A stretch of 64,000 nucleotides of DNA. It comes from Hirsutella rhossiliensis (Eukaryota > Ascomycota > Sordariomycetes > Hypocreales > Ophiocordycipitaceae). The notes beneath the pieces are model-generated. The model searched no databases. It had not been told where the DNA came from and saw only the letters and a program-made list of their open reading frames with translations. Below, one piece after another: positions 12,982-24,525 of the stretch; the first letter of the stretch is position 1; the number at the start of each line of letters is the position of its first letter. The stretch spans positions 372,001 through 436,000 of the forward strand of contig NW_025408672.1 of assembly GCF_020360975.1 (NCBI RefSeq), read 5' to 3'. Both the position numbers and the translations under genes were made by a program.

Positions 12982-15074
12982 TAAATAGGTCTTATCTTTC
13001 TTTTATTTAGTTATAACTATCCTTCTTTCCTTTATCGTTAGGGTCTTAATAAAGTTATAGTTTAGTTTTATTTTCCTTAATAATATTTAATAGGTAGTAT
13101 AGATAGTTTTCCCTTATTCTCCTATTTTACTATTTTATATATAGTTATAGGATATTTAGGCGTACCGATATATTAATAAGTCGGTAGCGATTTAATAAGG
13201 ATTTATTACCGATTTAGTAGCGTCTCCCTACGCTAATAGGTTTCCTTACCTTACTTAGTCTTACGCCTCTTTTTCCTAGTTAAGCGAGTAGTATATTCTT
13301 TAATAAGGTCTTAGCTATTCGCTATATCTTTAGCCTCGACCTATTAGTTATACTTAGCTAGCTATCCTTTCTATTTAATAAGGAAAAAGGTATTGCCCTT
13401 AGATCTCTTTCGGTCTTTAATCTCTTAGACTTCCTATTTACCTTCGTCGTCCTTTAAGTCTAGTATCGGTAGGGTTTCGCTATCTTTATAGGTGCCTTTA
13501 CGCTCTTTCTATAGCTCTAAGAGACTAATATAGAAAACGTTATAGAGGTATAAGTACTTTTTAGGGAGTATAAGATAATATACTTACTTTCTAATAGCTT
13601 ATAGGACCTAAAACGGTCTAATATACTTAGGTAAGAGTTTTCTTTTTTTATCCTTAAGGCGTAAGTTCTTTATCGATAATACTATAAGGTCTCTTACTTT
13701 TAGTATAAGCGGTTAGTACCTTAAATCGTAGTATTTCGCTTATAATTTAATAGCCTTTCCTTAGTATTCCTTAAGCCTCTTTTATAGCTCCTATAGCCTA
13801 GTAACTCTTACTTTTACTTTAGGTACCCCCCTTTAAATAATATCGTCCTTAGTATTAATATAGAAGTTTAGTTAGTAACCTATTAACGCTTTATTAAGTA
13901 ATAACTTAGTTATCGCGTTCTTTATATTATTATATATAAATTAAGTAATATATAGGAGTAACGCTTAGTTAGTTTATTCTAAGTTAGTAAAGTATCTTAA
14001 GTAGTACTATATAGCTTAGTTTATTTATTTTATTTACCTATTAGTTTATAGGTAAAATACTATCGATAGCCTACGTTTTACTTATAAGATAAAATAAAGA
14101 TCTAACTAAAACTTACTTATAAATAAAGACCCTCTATCTAAGATAATGCTTTTTAAAGGTCTATATACTAATTTAACTTAGTAATAGAATAATTCTACTA
14201 GCTCTAGGGCTATTATTATCTTAGAGATAGGAAAGAAGAGGCAATACTTAATATATCGGTCTACGATTACTAAGATCGTATTAACGTCTCGTTTATTATA
14301 CTATACTTTAAGTAGACCTATAATAAAGTCTATTAATAATTCTTCTTATAGTTATATAGGATATAGTAATAATTATATAGTACTATAAGGGCGATGCTTC
14401 CTAGATACTATACCTTAATATACTAAGTATAACTAAACGTATTTATTTACGTCTTTTATTATTCTATCTTAATAGAAGTTCCTCGCTAGTAGTTCGCTAG
14501 TATATTAAGAGCTAAAGTATCCTATTAACGGATTATTATAGAAGAGCTATATTAGCTCTTACTATAAGGCTGCTTTTAGAGGCACTACGATATAACCCTT
14601 TTATAGTAGTAGTCTATCTAGGCGTACTAACTAAAAACCCTTCCTTTTTAAGAAGTCTTTAGTCTCCTTTAGCTTACTAATTACTACGTTAACCGACTAA
14701 GTGCGTTTTAGTAACTCTAGTAATAGTTTTAAAACTTCTACTATATAAACCTTTATATAGTAAGCCGCTTTTTTAGCAGTCTTCCTTAAGAGTAGCTATT
14801 TATAACTAGCTTTCTCTTTAGCTTAATCGGCTAATTATTTAGGTCTCGCGCTTAAATTATTATAGTTTTGCTATAGATAAGCTTATATATTTTCCTTATA
14901 TAAAGGCACTTTATTATACTTATATTAACTTAAGGTTAAGTATCTTTTTACCTATAAAAACGCCTTATTATTTCTCTATATAGATATAGTATTAATAGTA
15001 GCTAGCTTTACTTATAGCTCTAGTAATAGTTCTATAGATAAGGGCTTCTTACCTTTATATCTAGGCATTCTTAA
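12982..15074 (-). pseudogene. element D integrase and chromodomain (RIP-mutated)
   Basis: Read on the minus strand, this holds the integrase zinc-binding region with its late C-x2-C part near 14,420, where one Cys codon is mutated. The integrase core follows, with the DRGS motif near 14,130 and the region that in relatives contains HPQTDGQTER near 14,040. A chromodomain-like C-terminus lies at about 13,240-13,440. This is the order of chromovirus integrases. RT and RNase H are missing upstream; instead the frame runs into the inverted segment at 15,075-15,480. Confidence 0.7.
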
Positions 15075-15480
15075 TATAACCCTATAGGCCTTAACCGGGC
15101 GGGCTTTAGCCTTAAATTAGGTGCGCTTCTTTATAGGAGCGCGACTACCTCATGCCGCTACTTAGGTGCCCTTATCTCTAGCACCGCCGTTCTTAGGTTC
15201 GTTAGTAGGAGGAGTTAGATCGCGGCCGTCTCCGTTATTACCGTTATCGTTATCTTAGCCCTCGTTTAGCTAGGCATTGGGATCGTTTTAGCCCTCGTTT
15301 AGCTAGGCCTTATTGTTAATATTAGCCTACTTATTCTAAGGAGCGGCCTAGGCGACGACCTCTTATTAGCTAGAGCCGCCCTATCGAGATAGAGTAGCTA
15401 GGTTATCGGTACTTACTTAGGAGCGCTTAAGCACGATCTCCTTACTAGTATTAGTATTACTAATAGGGGTAATAGACTAA
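15075..15480. repeat. inverted copy of the element D ORF fragment
   Basis: This segment is the reverse complement of 11,705-12,112 within the opposing ORF of the same element. It lies directly inside the 5' LTR. It is less mutated than its partner: several CpA and TpG remain here (for example catgccgct near 15,158) where the partner has TpA. Confidence 0.75.
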
Positions 15481-15491
15481 GCTTTAAAAAT

Positions 15492-15748
15492 TATAAGGGA
15501 ATATATATTATAGTACGATTAGTTAGGTAGTAGAGATAGCTAGAGGTACTACGCTATATATATTATATTCTCCTTATTATAAGACTAAAGCTTATAAGAA
15601 GAGGGATTTCTCTTTTTTAGTTAAAGTAGCGAGTAGTCTATAATATATAAGCGGGGTAGGTATAATTCCCTACTAATACCCTACTAATATATTAGTACTA
15701 TATACCTATATACTTTATTAGCCTATACCTTTTAGTAGCGCTCTTATA
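15492..15748 (-). repeat. element D LTR (right, 5')
   Basis: This is the direct copy of 10,773-11,029, 257 bp, followed by the target duplication ccgcg and by the resumed integrase of gypsy-1 B. Confidence 0.85.
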
Positions 15749-15753
15749 CCGCG

Positions 15754-16500
15754 GCCTAACTTATATTAAATAGTAGACTATATACCTCTATTAAGATAGC
15801 CCCTTTCTTTATAATATATAGCTTCGAACTACCCTTACTAGTTCCCTTTACTATAAACGTAGTAGCGGAGTAGTATAGTAATTCGTTACTAGAAGGCCGC
15901 GCTTCTACGTTTATATAAAAGCTATAAGAGACTATAGATTATTATTAATCTACGATAGCCGCCGTAGTATAAGATTAAGAGCGGCACGCTAATAAGACTA
16001 GGGCCCTAGTAGATAGGTTTATAGTAAGAGATAAGGTATAGCTAGACCTCTATAACTATAGGTTAGTATAGCTAAAAAAGAAGCTTAACTAGCTATATGC
16101 AAAGTTTATAGTATAGAGGGTTATTAGCCTATAGGTTATAGAGCTTAATAGTCTCTTAATAGGGGTCTATAATAAGATTAACGTAGACCTCTTTTATAGA
16201 GCCTCCTTTAACCCGCTACTTAGATAAGAAGTAGCGGACGCTTAACCGCCTATAATTAAGGTAGAGAGAAAAGATAAGTTCGAGGTTAAAGAGATATAGG
16301 CCGCGCGCTAGAAAAAGGTTAATAGGGGGAAACGCTAAGAGGTCCTCGTTAAGTAGCGCGGATATCTCGACCCTATATAGGAACCTATATATAAGTTTAT
16401 AGGAACTATAGCCCTTAATAAGTTTAAAGCTTTATTTAAAATAGTAGATAAGAATAATAAACTAGCGGACTACTAATAGTAGCCTAAGCTAGGACTATAA
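15754..16500 (+). pseudogene. gypsy-1 copy B integrase C-part and chromodomain
   Basis: This continues the integrase frame broken at 10,772. Its C-terminal part (about 16,260-16,480) has the chromodomain pattern E-V-L-V-K-x-R-G-Y followed by D-P-x-x-E-P. The two missing residues are TAG or ATA codons where relatives have Trp and Thr. The chromodomain places the element in the chromovirus branch of Ty3/gypsy, whose integrases in known cases bind methylated histone H3 and steer insertion to heterochromatin. That agrees with its nested position here but is not shown by the sequence. Confidence 0.75.
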
Positions 16501-16613
16501 AGTAAGTATAGCGGAAGGGGTAGTTATAGTAATATAAGTAATATAAGCGTAATAGTATAAGTAGAGATAAAAATAGCGTTTATTATAGGGTAGAGCCCTT
16601 AGACTACCTAGGC

Positions 16614-17708
16614 CTATTCCTTATTATTATTATTATTATTATCCTTATTATCGTTGTCCTCGTTAGCCTCCTCCTTCTTAATAGCGGCGGCGGCGGTCTC
16701 TAAGGTACTAAAGCGGCCCTCTAAGCCCGTAAGCTAGTTAGCGGCGGCAGCGGCTCTAAGGGTAGAGGGGCGGCGGCTAGCGGCGGCGGTAGGGGCAGCG
16801 GCAGTAGTAGAGGCGGGTACGGCTAAGGGGACCGCTAATAAGGCGACGGAGGTAGTATCCCTAGCGCCGGGTATATTAAAGGCGGAAATAAGAGAGCGGA
16901 GGAGTAGGACTTACTTAGGTATAAGGCCCTATCGCTTAAGGGCGCGGAGGTTACGGTAGGCGGCGGCGGCGGTAGTAAGGCGCTTCTTAGTAGCCCCCTA
17001 CGCCTACCTATATAAGCCGGCCTTTTAAGCTAACGCTATAGCGAGTAAGATAGGAGGCGCCGCCTTATAGGCGCGGCCGGCTCGTATATACTAGTAGTAG
17101 CTACCGCCGCGGCGGCGCCCGGCCTAGTCGGAGTAGTCGAGCTCCTATAACGTATAACGTATATAGGAGGCCGAGTAAGCGGCGCCGGCCTATACTTAGC
17201 GCTTATACTATAAAAGGTTAGCGGATAATATCTATTACGCTTACCTAACTATAGACTTATAAGGGTAGTAGAGATAGAGGCGGGGGCTAAGGGGCCGGGC
17301 GTTATAGGTAGCGGTAGGGACGGCGTTATTACCCTAAAGGGCGATATAAGAGCGAATAGCGTAGTAAAGGCGGCGGCGGCGGCGGTAGGAGCGGTAGTAG
17401 TAGCGCGGGTAAGAGCGGCGGTAGCGGCGGAGTTATCGTCGGCCGCGGCTAGTACGGCGTCGACGAACGACTCTATACGCTCTAAGAAGGAGGAGGTAAG
17501 AGAGGGAGAGGCGGATATATCTATCGCGGAAGTTAGTATAACGGAATACGGCCTCTTACTTTATAGGGCGTAAAACTTACTAATTAAAGTTATTATTATT
17601 ATTAGAGCTATTATTACTACTACCGCTATTACTATAAGTATATATTAATAGAGCGGCCTATATAGCTAAGAATAGACTAATACCTTAGGTAGAGCGGAAC
17701 TTACTTAT
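16614..17708 (-). pseudogene. opposing ORF of gypsy-1 copy B, Ala/Ser-rich
   Basis: Between chromodomain and 3' LTR, a minus-strand reading frame of about 365 codons runs from ATA (once ATG) at 17,706-17,708 to TAG at 16,614-16,616. The N-terminal part is Asn/Ser-rich. The middle is strongly Ala/Thr/Pro-rich, giving the GC-rich ggcggcggc runs on the plus strand. The C-terminus is Lys/Glu then Asp/Asn-rich, ending in the (tta)n run near 16,621-16,642. The same ORF is found in copy C at 35,946-37,053. Its function is unknown to me. Confidence 0.55.
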
Positions 17709-17782
17709 TAATACTACTACTATAGTTAAAGAAGGGTAAGAAGGAAGGGAAGGGGGAAGGGGGGGATGCCGCCTTATATACC

Positions 17783-18479
17783 TATTAAAAGGTATAAGTA
17801 ATAAGTATAGGATCGGGTAATCGATAACGTAAGCGGAAAGATTAGTCGAAGGAGTATAGGGTAGGATTTCGTTTAGAATTTATAATAAGTATATAAGGGG
17901 CTAAATAATATATTAAAAGAATAGCGTTATAAAAGATACTTACGAACTTACTTATTCTATCTACTACTCCTAGGGAAATCCTTTGTCTTTTATAGACTAT
18001 TGCTTGCCTATTAGTAGACTAATTAGTTAGCTTTCTAGTATATTCTATAGTGCTTAAAAAGCTCTATCTATAGTATATCTTCGTAACTTAGTAGGTAGTC
18101 TAATTATAGCGTGATAGTTAACGTAAGACTATAGGTTCTAGTATAAGTAGTAGATTTAACTAGAATGTTCTATGCCCTACCTATTCTCGTATCGTAGATA
18201 TCTTCGGAACCGCTAGGCTAAAATAGGTAATAGGGTATCCGTTTTACTCGTAATTAACTTATGCATTTTATATATATTTCTATTTATAAGGATAGGCTTA
18301 TCCTAACCCGCTTTTCTTAGAGGAAGGTATAGTTATCTAGTAGAGGTCTTTGTCTTTTAAGGGTTATTCCCTTAGACTATATTATAGAGCCTCTTTTTAC
18401 TAGCTTATTCTATAAAGCCTCCCTATGCCTATTATTTCTTTATAATAGTAAAATAGGAATATAAGGGTATATTCTTATA
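17783..18479 (-). repeat. copia-2 3' LTR
   Basis: This 697-bp LTR is the direct copy of 23,337-24,033. Many sites that are CA or TG in the right LTR are TA here, for example ggtataagcaataagc at the right LTR against ggtataagtaataagt here. Confidence 0.88.
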
Positions 18480-21400
18480 GCCTCCTTAAAAGTACTAGGT
18501 AAATAGTGCTCTTTACTAGTTATTTCTTTTATAGTAGAATTATCCTTATTAAGAATAAGGTGTATAATAGGAATATAAGGGAAAATTTTAAAACCCTTTC
18601 TAGGAAAAACCTTAGTAGGAAAAATCCTAGTTATAGTTATAATTATTTCTCCTCTTTTTAGGCAAACCTTTATAAGGAAAAAGCCTTATAGAGTTATTAT
18701 TATAGGAAACCTTTTAATAAGGAAAAAACCCTATTTTTATAAGTTGTTTTTTATTAATAGGAAACCTTTTTAAAGGAAAAAACCTATTAGTTATATATAG
18801 AGGAAAAGCTAAGAAAGTAAAAGACAGCTAAAAACCTCTATTAAGGGATATAAGCTTTTCTTTTAAGGCTCTTTTAATTCCCTAAGGAAAGAAGCTCTTA
18901 GAACTTAAAGAATTTTTCTCTTCTTAGTTCCTTAGTAAATATATCGGCAATATTATCTTCGGATTTAATATAGAAAATCCGAATCTTCTTTTCCTTAATA
19001 TTTTCTCGGGTATAGAAGTAGGCAATGTCTATATACTTTGTCTTTTTATAAAATTCCGGATTTTCAGCTAATTTAATAGCTGCCTCGTTATCCGTTAAGA
19101 TAAGAGGTATAGTATTAGAAATTTTAATAGATAAGCTATTATTTATCGTATAAAATAGCCGATTTAGATATAAAGCTTCTTTATTAGCCTCCCTAAGGGC
19201 AATAAATTTAGCTTCGTAGGTTAATAGGGCTATAGATTTTTACTTCTAGTAGGCCTAACTTATAATATTTTTATAAATATAGAAATAGTATCTAGAAACG
19301 GATTTTCTATCTATAAGGTTAGACGCCTAGCTAGCGTTAGAATAACCTTTTATAAAATTATAAGTATAAGGGATATTATAATAATAAATTATCCCTAGGT
19401 TAGGATATTTATTTAAATATTTCTAGATAGTATTTAACCCTTTAAAATATATATTATCTAGTTTAAAAGTAAATCTAGCGTAGGAAATAATAGCATATAA
19501 AATGTCTAGCCTGCTTATTATAGCTAGATATAATAGAGCCCCTATTTCCCTTTAGTAAATAAGGATTTCTTTTTATAAAGGCGTTATAGTAGCCTTTTTA
19601 AGCTTTACTCCTACTATAGTAAGCGTATTAAAAGTCCCTAAGTCTTCTTTATTATATTCTTATATTTTATTACGAGTATATATTTCCTAGGATATAAATA
19701 TCTCCTTTCTACTCTAATTTATAATTATATATATTCCTAAGAAGTCTTTTAGTTCGCCTAGAGGCTAAACCTTTATATAATCTACTACTTTTTTAAGTAG
19801 ACTATTTATTATACCTCTAATAGGCCCTATTATTAGGAGGTTATCTACGTAGATTACTATCGCAATTTTATATTACGTATTTATAAATACCCCTTTATCT
19901 ATAGGAAGGGCCGAAAATCCTATCTTAGCTAATATAGAGCTAAGATAGTTATACTAAAGCTTTAGGCTTTATTTAAAGCCGTATAATACTTTCTTTAATT
20001 TTACTACTAGCCTTTTCTTTTTATATAGCTCTAGAAACTATAAATAGCTAATATTATACTTATACTAGTTTTTATTAAACCAGTCTTTAAGTATTAGCTC
20101 TTCGTAGCCTATAGGGATTTTTATATAAATATCCGTATCTATTTCGGGTATATACAAGGCATTTTTATATCGTATTATAGTAGAGTATAATTATTAGAAA
20201 TAGCTATTATAAGTAGCATTCTAATAGATTTAGGTCTTACTATCGTAGAAAAGGTTTTTAAATAATCTAGGCTATAGACCTAATTAAATCCTTATACTAC
20301 GTAGCGGGCTTTATATTTAATAATATATTATTATTATCCCTTTATTTTATAGACCTAACGGCCATTAGGGCCTCCTATCGCTAGGAAGAGGCTTTAATTC
20401 CTAGGTATTTTAGTTTAAGAGCTCTTCTATTTCTAGAAATATAGCTCTTTTCTATTCTATAGCTTCTAAGCTATTTATAGCCTATTTAAATGTTTTAGGC
20501 TCTATAGGATCCTTATTTTCTAGTAAAGATAGAATAATCTCTTTACTTTTACTATTTAATATAGTGTTTATTTCAGGGTATACGATATAGTCTTTATAAA
20601 ATCCGTTTAGCTTCTTAGGTATATTAATACGGATTTTTAAATCCTATTTAATCCCTTTTCTAAAAGAGGATTATTTCCTTTATAAAGGGTTATCTTCCTT
20701 CTCTATAAGAGGATATCTTCCTTCTCTATAGGAGGGTTTTTCCTCTTCTTCTAAAGAAGAGTTATTACCTTCTTTATATATAGGTTCCTTTATAAATAAT
20801 TATCCGGACCTTATTTATAGAAGGTAAGTATTAAAGTCGAAGTCCTTAAGGTCTTCTTCCTTTTAATTTTCTATAAATTTATTTTCTAGGATAATAATAT
20901 CTCTAGAAATTATTACCTTTCTTTTCGAAAAGTTATATATTTTATAAGCATTTTCAGTATAGCCTATAATAATACCCTTATAAGCTCTTATCTCTAGCTT
21001 ATCTAAGGGTCTTTATTTTTATAATAAATAGTACTTCGAAGGTCTTAATTTTCTTTAAGTCTTTTAAGGCTAGAGATTTATTTTCTTTCTTCTCTATAGG
21101 AGTTTAGAAGCCTATTCGTAAGTAAGGGGTCCTATTATATAAATAGGCTGCTGTTAGAACAGCTTCTCCCTATAGATATTTAGGCAGTTTTACCGTAAAT
21201 AAAATAGCTCGGACTTTATTTAAAATAGTCCTATTAATCCTCTCTATTGCTCCGTTTAATTCGGGAGTCCTAGGAGGGCTAGTATAATATTTTATTCCCT
21301 TTCTTAAGTAGTAGGGTTTTATTTTATATAGGAATTCTTTTACGTTATCCGAAAAGACTTCCTTTATAGTAATATTATCCCGTTATTTTTAACTAAGGCT

Positions 21401-23336
21401 TTATATTCTAAGAATTTATCTAGGGCTTCTACCTTAGATTTTATTAAAGATATTTCTAAATATCTTATCCCTATATCTAAAAGGATATAAAGGAGGTGTA
21501 TTTATTATAAGTAGGGGTCTTTATAGGTCCCTAAATATTAATAGTAACTCTATTAAGGTAATTATATACCTTATTAGATAGGGATTTATTCCTCTTATTA
21601 GTTGCCTTTACTTTAATATAAGCCTTATATTCTTTGATCTTTATAATATCCTTCTTAGGGATAGTTATTTCTTTATTATATCTTTTAAAGGTTTCTAGTA
21701 AGGCTTTAAGACTTATATATCCTAGCCTTAAATGCTATAAATAAAAGTTAAGGTCCTTTATATTATTCCTTATATTATTAATATTATATAGGAATGTCTT
21801 CTTCTTTAAGAAAGGAATTTCTAAAGAGAAGATATAAAGGTTATCTTACTATTTTCCTTTAGATATAATATTAGCCTAGTTATCTAGCAGGAAAATTTCC
21901 TTGCTATTAATAAAGGCATAAGTATTTTTAAAATATAATTAGCTTATAATATTTACCCCTAATTCGGGTATAAAAAGGTAGTTTCTTAAGATAAATAGCC
22001 TTTTATTTTTCGGAAATCTAAAAAGAAGATCTCCGCAGCCTTTAACAACTATATAGGATGCCTTTCCTTAATTAACCTTAGTAGAGATAGTTCGAAAATT
22101 AATAAGGAATTTCTTTTCCGATACTATATGCCTAGTAGCACCGGTATCGTATATAAAATTATAGAAATTTCTATTCTCTAAGGTTTTATAAAGGATTTCC
22201 TTCTCTTACCTTATATATAAGGTCTTTAATTCGAGAGGAATTTAAAGGTCCTATTTGCCTATTATTAAATACGGCTTTTTTAAGGATATTCGAAGAGATA
22301 TATACCTTTACTTCTTCTTTAGAGCTTTTATAGCCTCCGGGGGTAGGAGGAGGAATAGAAAAATCGATTTCTAGTTCTTTATCCGTTTAATTATCGATTT
22401 CTATTTTTTCTGCTTCCGATATATATAGAGAAGAGGGTTTTTTCGTCTTCTTATCGACGTAAGAGTCTAATTCGATAGGATTTCCTTTTATAGAAGGTTT
22501 TCTAGGCCTCTTAGAAGGTATTCCTTTCTTTTAATTTTTTAAATTTTTAGAAAAGCCTTTAGGGGCCTTTTCTAGGTAAAGATAGTAGCAATCTTTAACT
22601 AGATGCCCTTTCCTTTTATAGTAAGTGCATTATAATATAATTTTTATCTTTTTCTAGGGCTTCTTAGTAAAGAAAGCCTGCTTAGGAGGATTTTCTAGAG
22701 ACTTAGTCCTCTTAAATTCGTCTATAAGACTACTAGTAAGAGACTCTAGATTAAAAGCTTCCGAGTTATTTCGAAGAGCTTACGTTATATTAGTTATATA
22801 GCTAGAAAACAAGCCCGAAAGGCTATTTAAAATCCAAGCTATAATAACTACTTCCGGAATTATAATATTCCGTGCTTTTAGCTCTTCGAATACCTCTTTT
22901 ACCTTATTTAGGTAGCCTTCTAGGGATTTAAAATCCTCTACCAAAGTATTAAAAAGCTCCTTTATAAGTAGGCAATTCGAGGTAAAGGAAATAAGGTTAT
23001 ATAGGTTTTTTAACCTATCCCACGCCTCTTTAGCATTTATTATATGCTTTATTTAGGTTAAAGGACTATCTTTAATACGAAGAAAAATTAAAGTAAGTGC
23101 TTCTTCTATTTTCGAGTAATTTTCTTGCTGTATAGTAGTAGAAAGCTTCTCTCTAACTAGAAGAGCCTGCATTCGAATAGCCTAGAAGGTATAGTTAGAA
23201 CTACCCTTAAGTTTAGCAAATTCGAACTTATCCCTAGAGCCTATTTTAGATAATTCGAGGTCGTATAGTTAGTATTAGAATTTCGAAGATTTTTCGAAGT
23301 TATTACCCGACTTATAGAGAAGCCGGGCTTATAACC
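18480..23336 (-). pseudogene. copia-2 gag-pol (RIP-mutated)
   Basis: The minus strand encodes a Ty1/copia polyprotein. Gag occupies about 22,450-23,300. Its zinc knuckle is at 22,588-22,629, spaced C-x2-C-x4-H-x4-C, with the second Cys now Tyr through TGT to TAT. The integrase region lies at about 20,900-22,100. RT and RNase H lie at about 18,900-20,500, with the catalytic box at 19,839-19,851 reading Y-V-D-N where the family has YVDD. Stop codons are fewer in the gag end than in the RT end. No intact ORF remains. Confidence 0.8.
23317..23336 (-). other. copia-2 primer binding site (half-tRNA type)
   Basis: Directly inside the 5' LTR the minus strand reads ggttataagcccggc. With one RIP-type reversal (TA from TG) it would be complementary to a tRNA-Met anticodon stem-loop (gggctcataacc), not to a tRNA 3' end. 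Priming from an internally cut initiator tRNA half is known for Drosophila copia and relatives. The assignment is inferred from this complementarity. Confidence 0.55.
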
Positions 23337-24033
23337 TATTAAAAGGTATAAGCAATAAGCGCAGAATCGGGTTTTCGATAACGTAAGCGGAAAGATCGGT
23401 CGAAGGAGTATATGGTAGGATTTCGTCTAGAATTTATAACGAGTATATAAGGGGCTGAATAATATATTGAAAGAATAGCGTTGCAAAAGATGCTTGCGAA
23501 CTTACTTATTCTATCTACTACTCCTAGGGAAATCCTTCGTCTTTTATAGACCATTGCTCGCCTACTAGTAGACCAATTAGTCAGCTTTCTAGCATATTCT
23601 ATAGTACTTAAAAAGCTCTATCTATAGTATATCTTCGTAACTTAGTAGGTAGTCTGATTATAGCGTGATGGTTGACGTAAGACTATGGGTTCTAGTATAA
23701 GTAGTGGATTTAACTAGAATGTTCTATGCCCTACCTATTCTCGTATCGCGGATATCTTCGGAACCGCTAGGCCAAAATAGGCAATAGGGTATCCGTTCTA
23801 CTCGTAATTAACTTATGCATTTTATGCATATTTTTGTTTGTAAGGATAGGCTTATCCTAACCCGCCTTTCCTAGAGGAAGGTATAGTTATCTAGTAGAGG
23901 TCTTTATCTTTTAAGGGTTATTCCCTTAGACTATATTATAGAGCCTCTTTTTACTAGCTTATTCTATAAAGCCTCCCTATGTCTGTTATTTCTTTATAAC
24001 AGTAAAATAGGAATATAAGGGTATATTCTTATA
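23337..24033 (-). repeat. copia-2 5' LTR
   Basis: This 697-bp LTR keeps clearly more CpA and TpG than the left LTR. A short chance reading frame inside it (23,339-23,554, minus) exists only because some TpG survive and is not considered a gene. Confidence 0.88.
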
Positions 24034-24038
24034 ATACC

Positions 24039-24339
24039 CCTTAATAGAAGATACTACCTAAGGTAGAGGGGACGGGCAACCTAAGGCTTACGTAGGTTTA
24101 GACTAGCCGCCGGCTACCTAGGGGCGTATATAATAAGTTACGCTCCTATTTAAACGGCTAGCCGGCCGATAAATATAGAGCTAGGTCCTAGCTACCTAGG
24201 CTAATAAGCGCGGGGATAATAGGGCTAGTAGGGCCGGCCTTATTAACGGGAAAGGGTAGGGAAGAGCCCGTAGTATAGGCTTAATTATATAGGAGCCGTT
24301 AATAAGGCAGCGCTACGCCGCGCTTAAGGGAGGGCATTA
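24039..24339 (+). other. gypsy-1 copy B 3' non-coding region and purine tract
   Basis: This is the continuation of gypsy-1 after the copia-2 insertion, homologous (inverted) to 35,571-35,870 of copy C. It has no reading frame and ends in cgcttaagggagggcatta before the LTR, a purine-rich tract suitable for plus-strand priming. Confidence 0.7.
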
Positions 24340-24525
24340 TATAAGAGTCTTTAACTATTATAGGTAATAGGCTTAGGCCGCGGCCTAAGCTATATAGTTA
24401 TATATAGAGGGCTAGATCCTATAAGTATAGGGGCGGGCTAGCCGCGTATAGAAGAGCTCTATATAGCTTATTAATATTATCTTATAGACGGTACCTATAT
24501 ATACGCCTCTACCTACTTTATAATA
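24340..24525 (+). repeat. gypsy-1 copy B 3' LTR
   Basis: This is a 186-bp direct copy of 6,311-6,496, followed by target duplication TTAAG and the resumed minus-strand copia-1. Confidence 0.85.

Larger units (their letters stand above)
10773..15748 (-). mobile_element. LTR element D, gypsy-type without RT, nested in gypsy-1 B
   Basis: This is a 4,976-bp element with direct 257-bp LTRs at 10,773-11,029 and 15,492-15,748. It is flanked by ctgcg (10,768-10,772) and ccgcg (15,749-15,753), a 5-bp duplication with one C/T difference. A purine-rich tract lies beside the left LTR on the minus strand (about 11,030-11,046), and the integrase and chromodomain read on the minus strand, so the element is taken as minus. 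In element order it has: 5' LTR, a segment that is an inverted copy of its own 3' ORF, integrase, chromodomain, an opposing ORF, 3' LTR. No RT or RNase H is visible, so it was probably non-autonomous, or it lost these by deletion. Confidence 0.75.
17783..24033 (-). mobile_element. copia-2, complete Ty1/copia element, nested in gypsy-1 B
   Basis: This is a 6,251-bp element with 697-bp LTRs at 17,783-18,479 and 23,337-24,033. It is flanked by a perfect 5-bp target duplication ATACC (17,778-17,782 and 24,034-24,038); copy C of gypsy-1 shows the empty site. LTR ends are tattaaaagg and ttcttata, the mutated form of TG...CA on each strand. The minus strand reads primer site, gag with zinc knuckle, protease/integrase region, then RT and RNase H, the Ty1/copia order (integrase before RT). 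It is the least mutated of the large elements, mainly at its 5' (right) end. Confidence 0.88.
6311..24525 (+). mobile_element. gypsy-1 copy B, chromovirus (Ty3/gypsy), with two nested insertions
   Basis: This is a complete element with 186-bp LTRs at 6,311-6,496 and 24,340-24,525. It is flanked by TTAGG (6,306-6,310) and TTAAG (24,526-24,530), a 5-bp target duplication with one RIP-type change; the uninterrupted copia-1 copy near 60,580 supports this target. Order on the plus strand: gag, protease, RT, RNase H, integrase, chromodomain, a 1.1-kb region with an opposing ORF, a further 3' non-coding stretch with a purine-rich tract, then the 3' LTR. Element D (10,773-15,748) interrupts the integrase, and copia-2 (17,783-24,033) interrupts the 3' region. 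With both removed the element is about 7.0 kb, like copy C. Confidence 0.85.

Noticed and set aside
16621..16642. (tta)n run considered as a CRISPR-like or regulatory repeat
   Set aside because: It is a simple microsatellite inside the Asn-rich end of the opposing ORF and has no spacers.
23339..23554. Minus-strand reading frame of 71 codons
   Set aside because: It lies wholly inside the copia-2 5' LTR and exists only because a few TpG survive there; the matching left LTR has no such frame.
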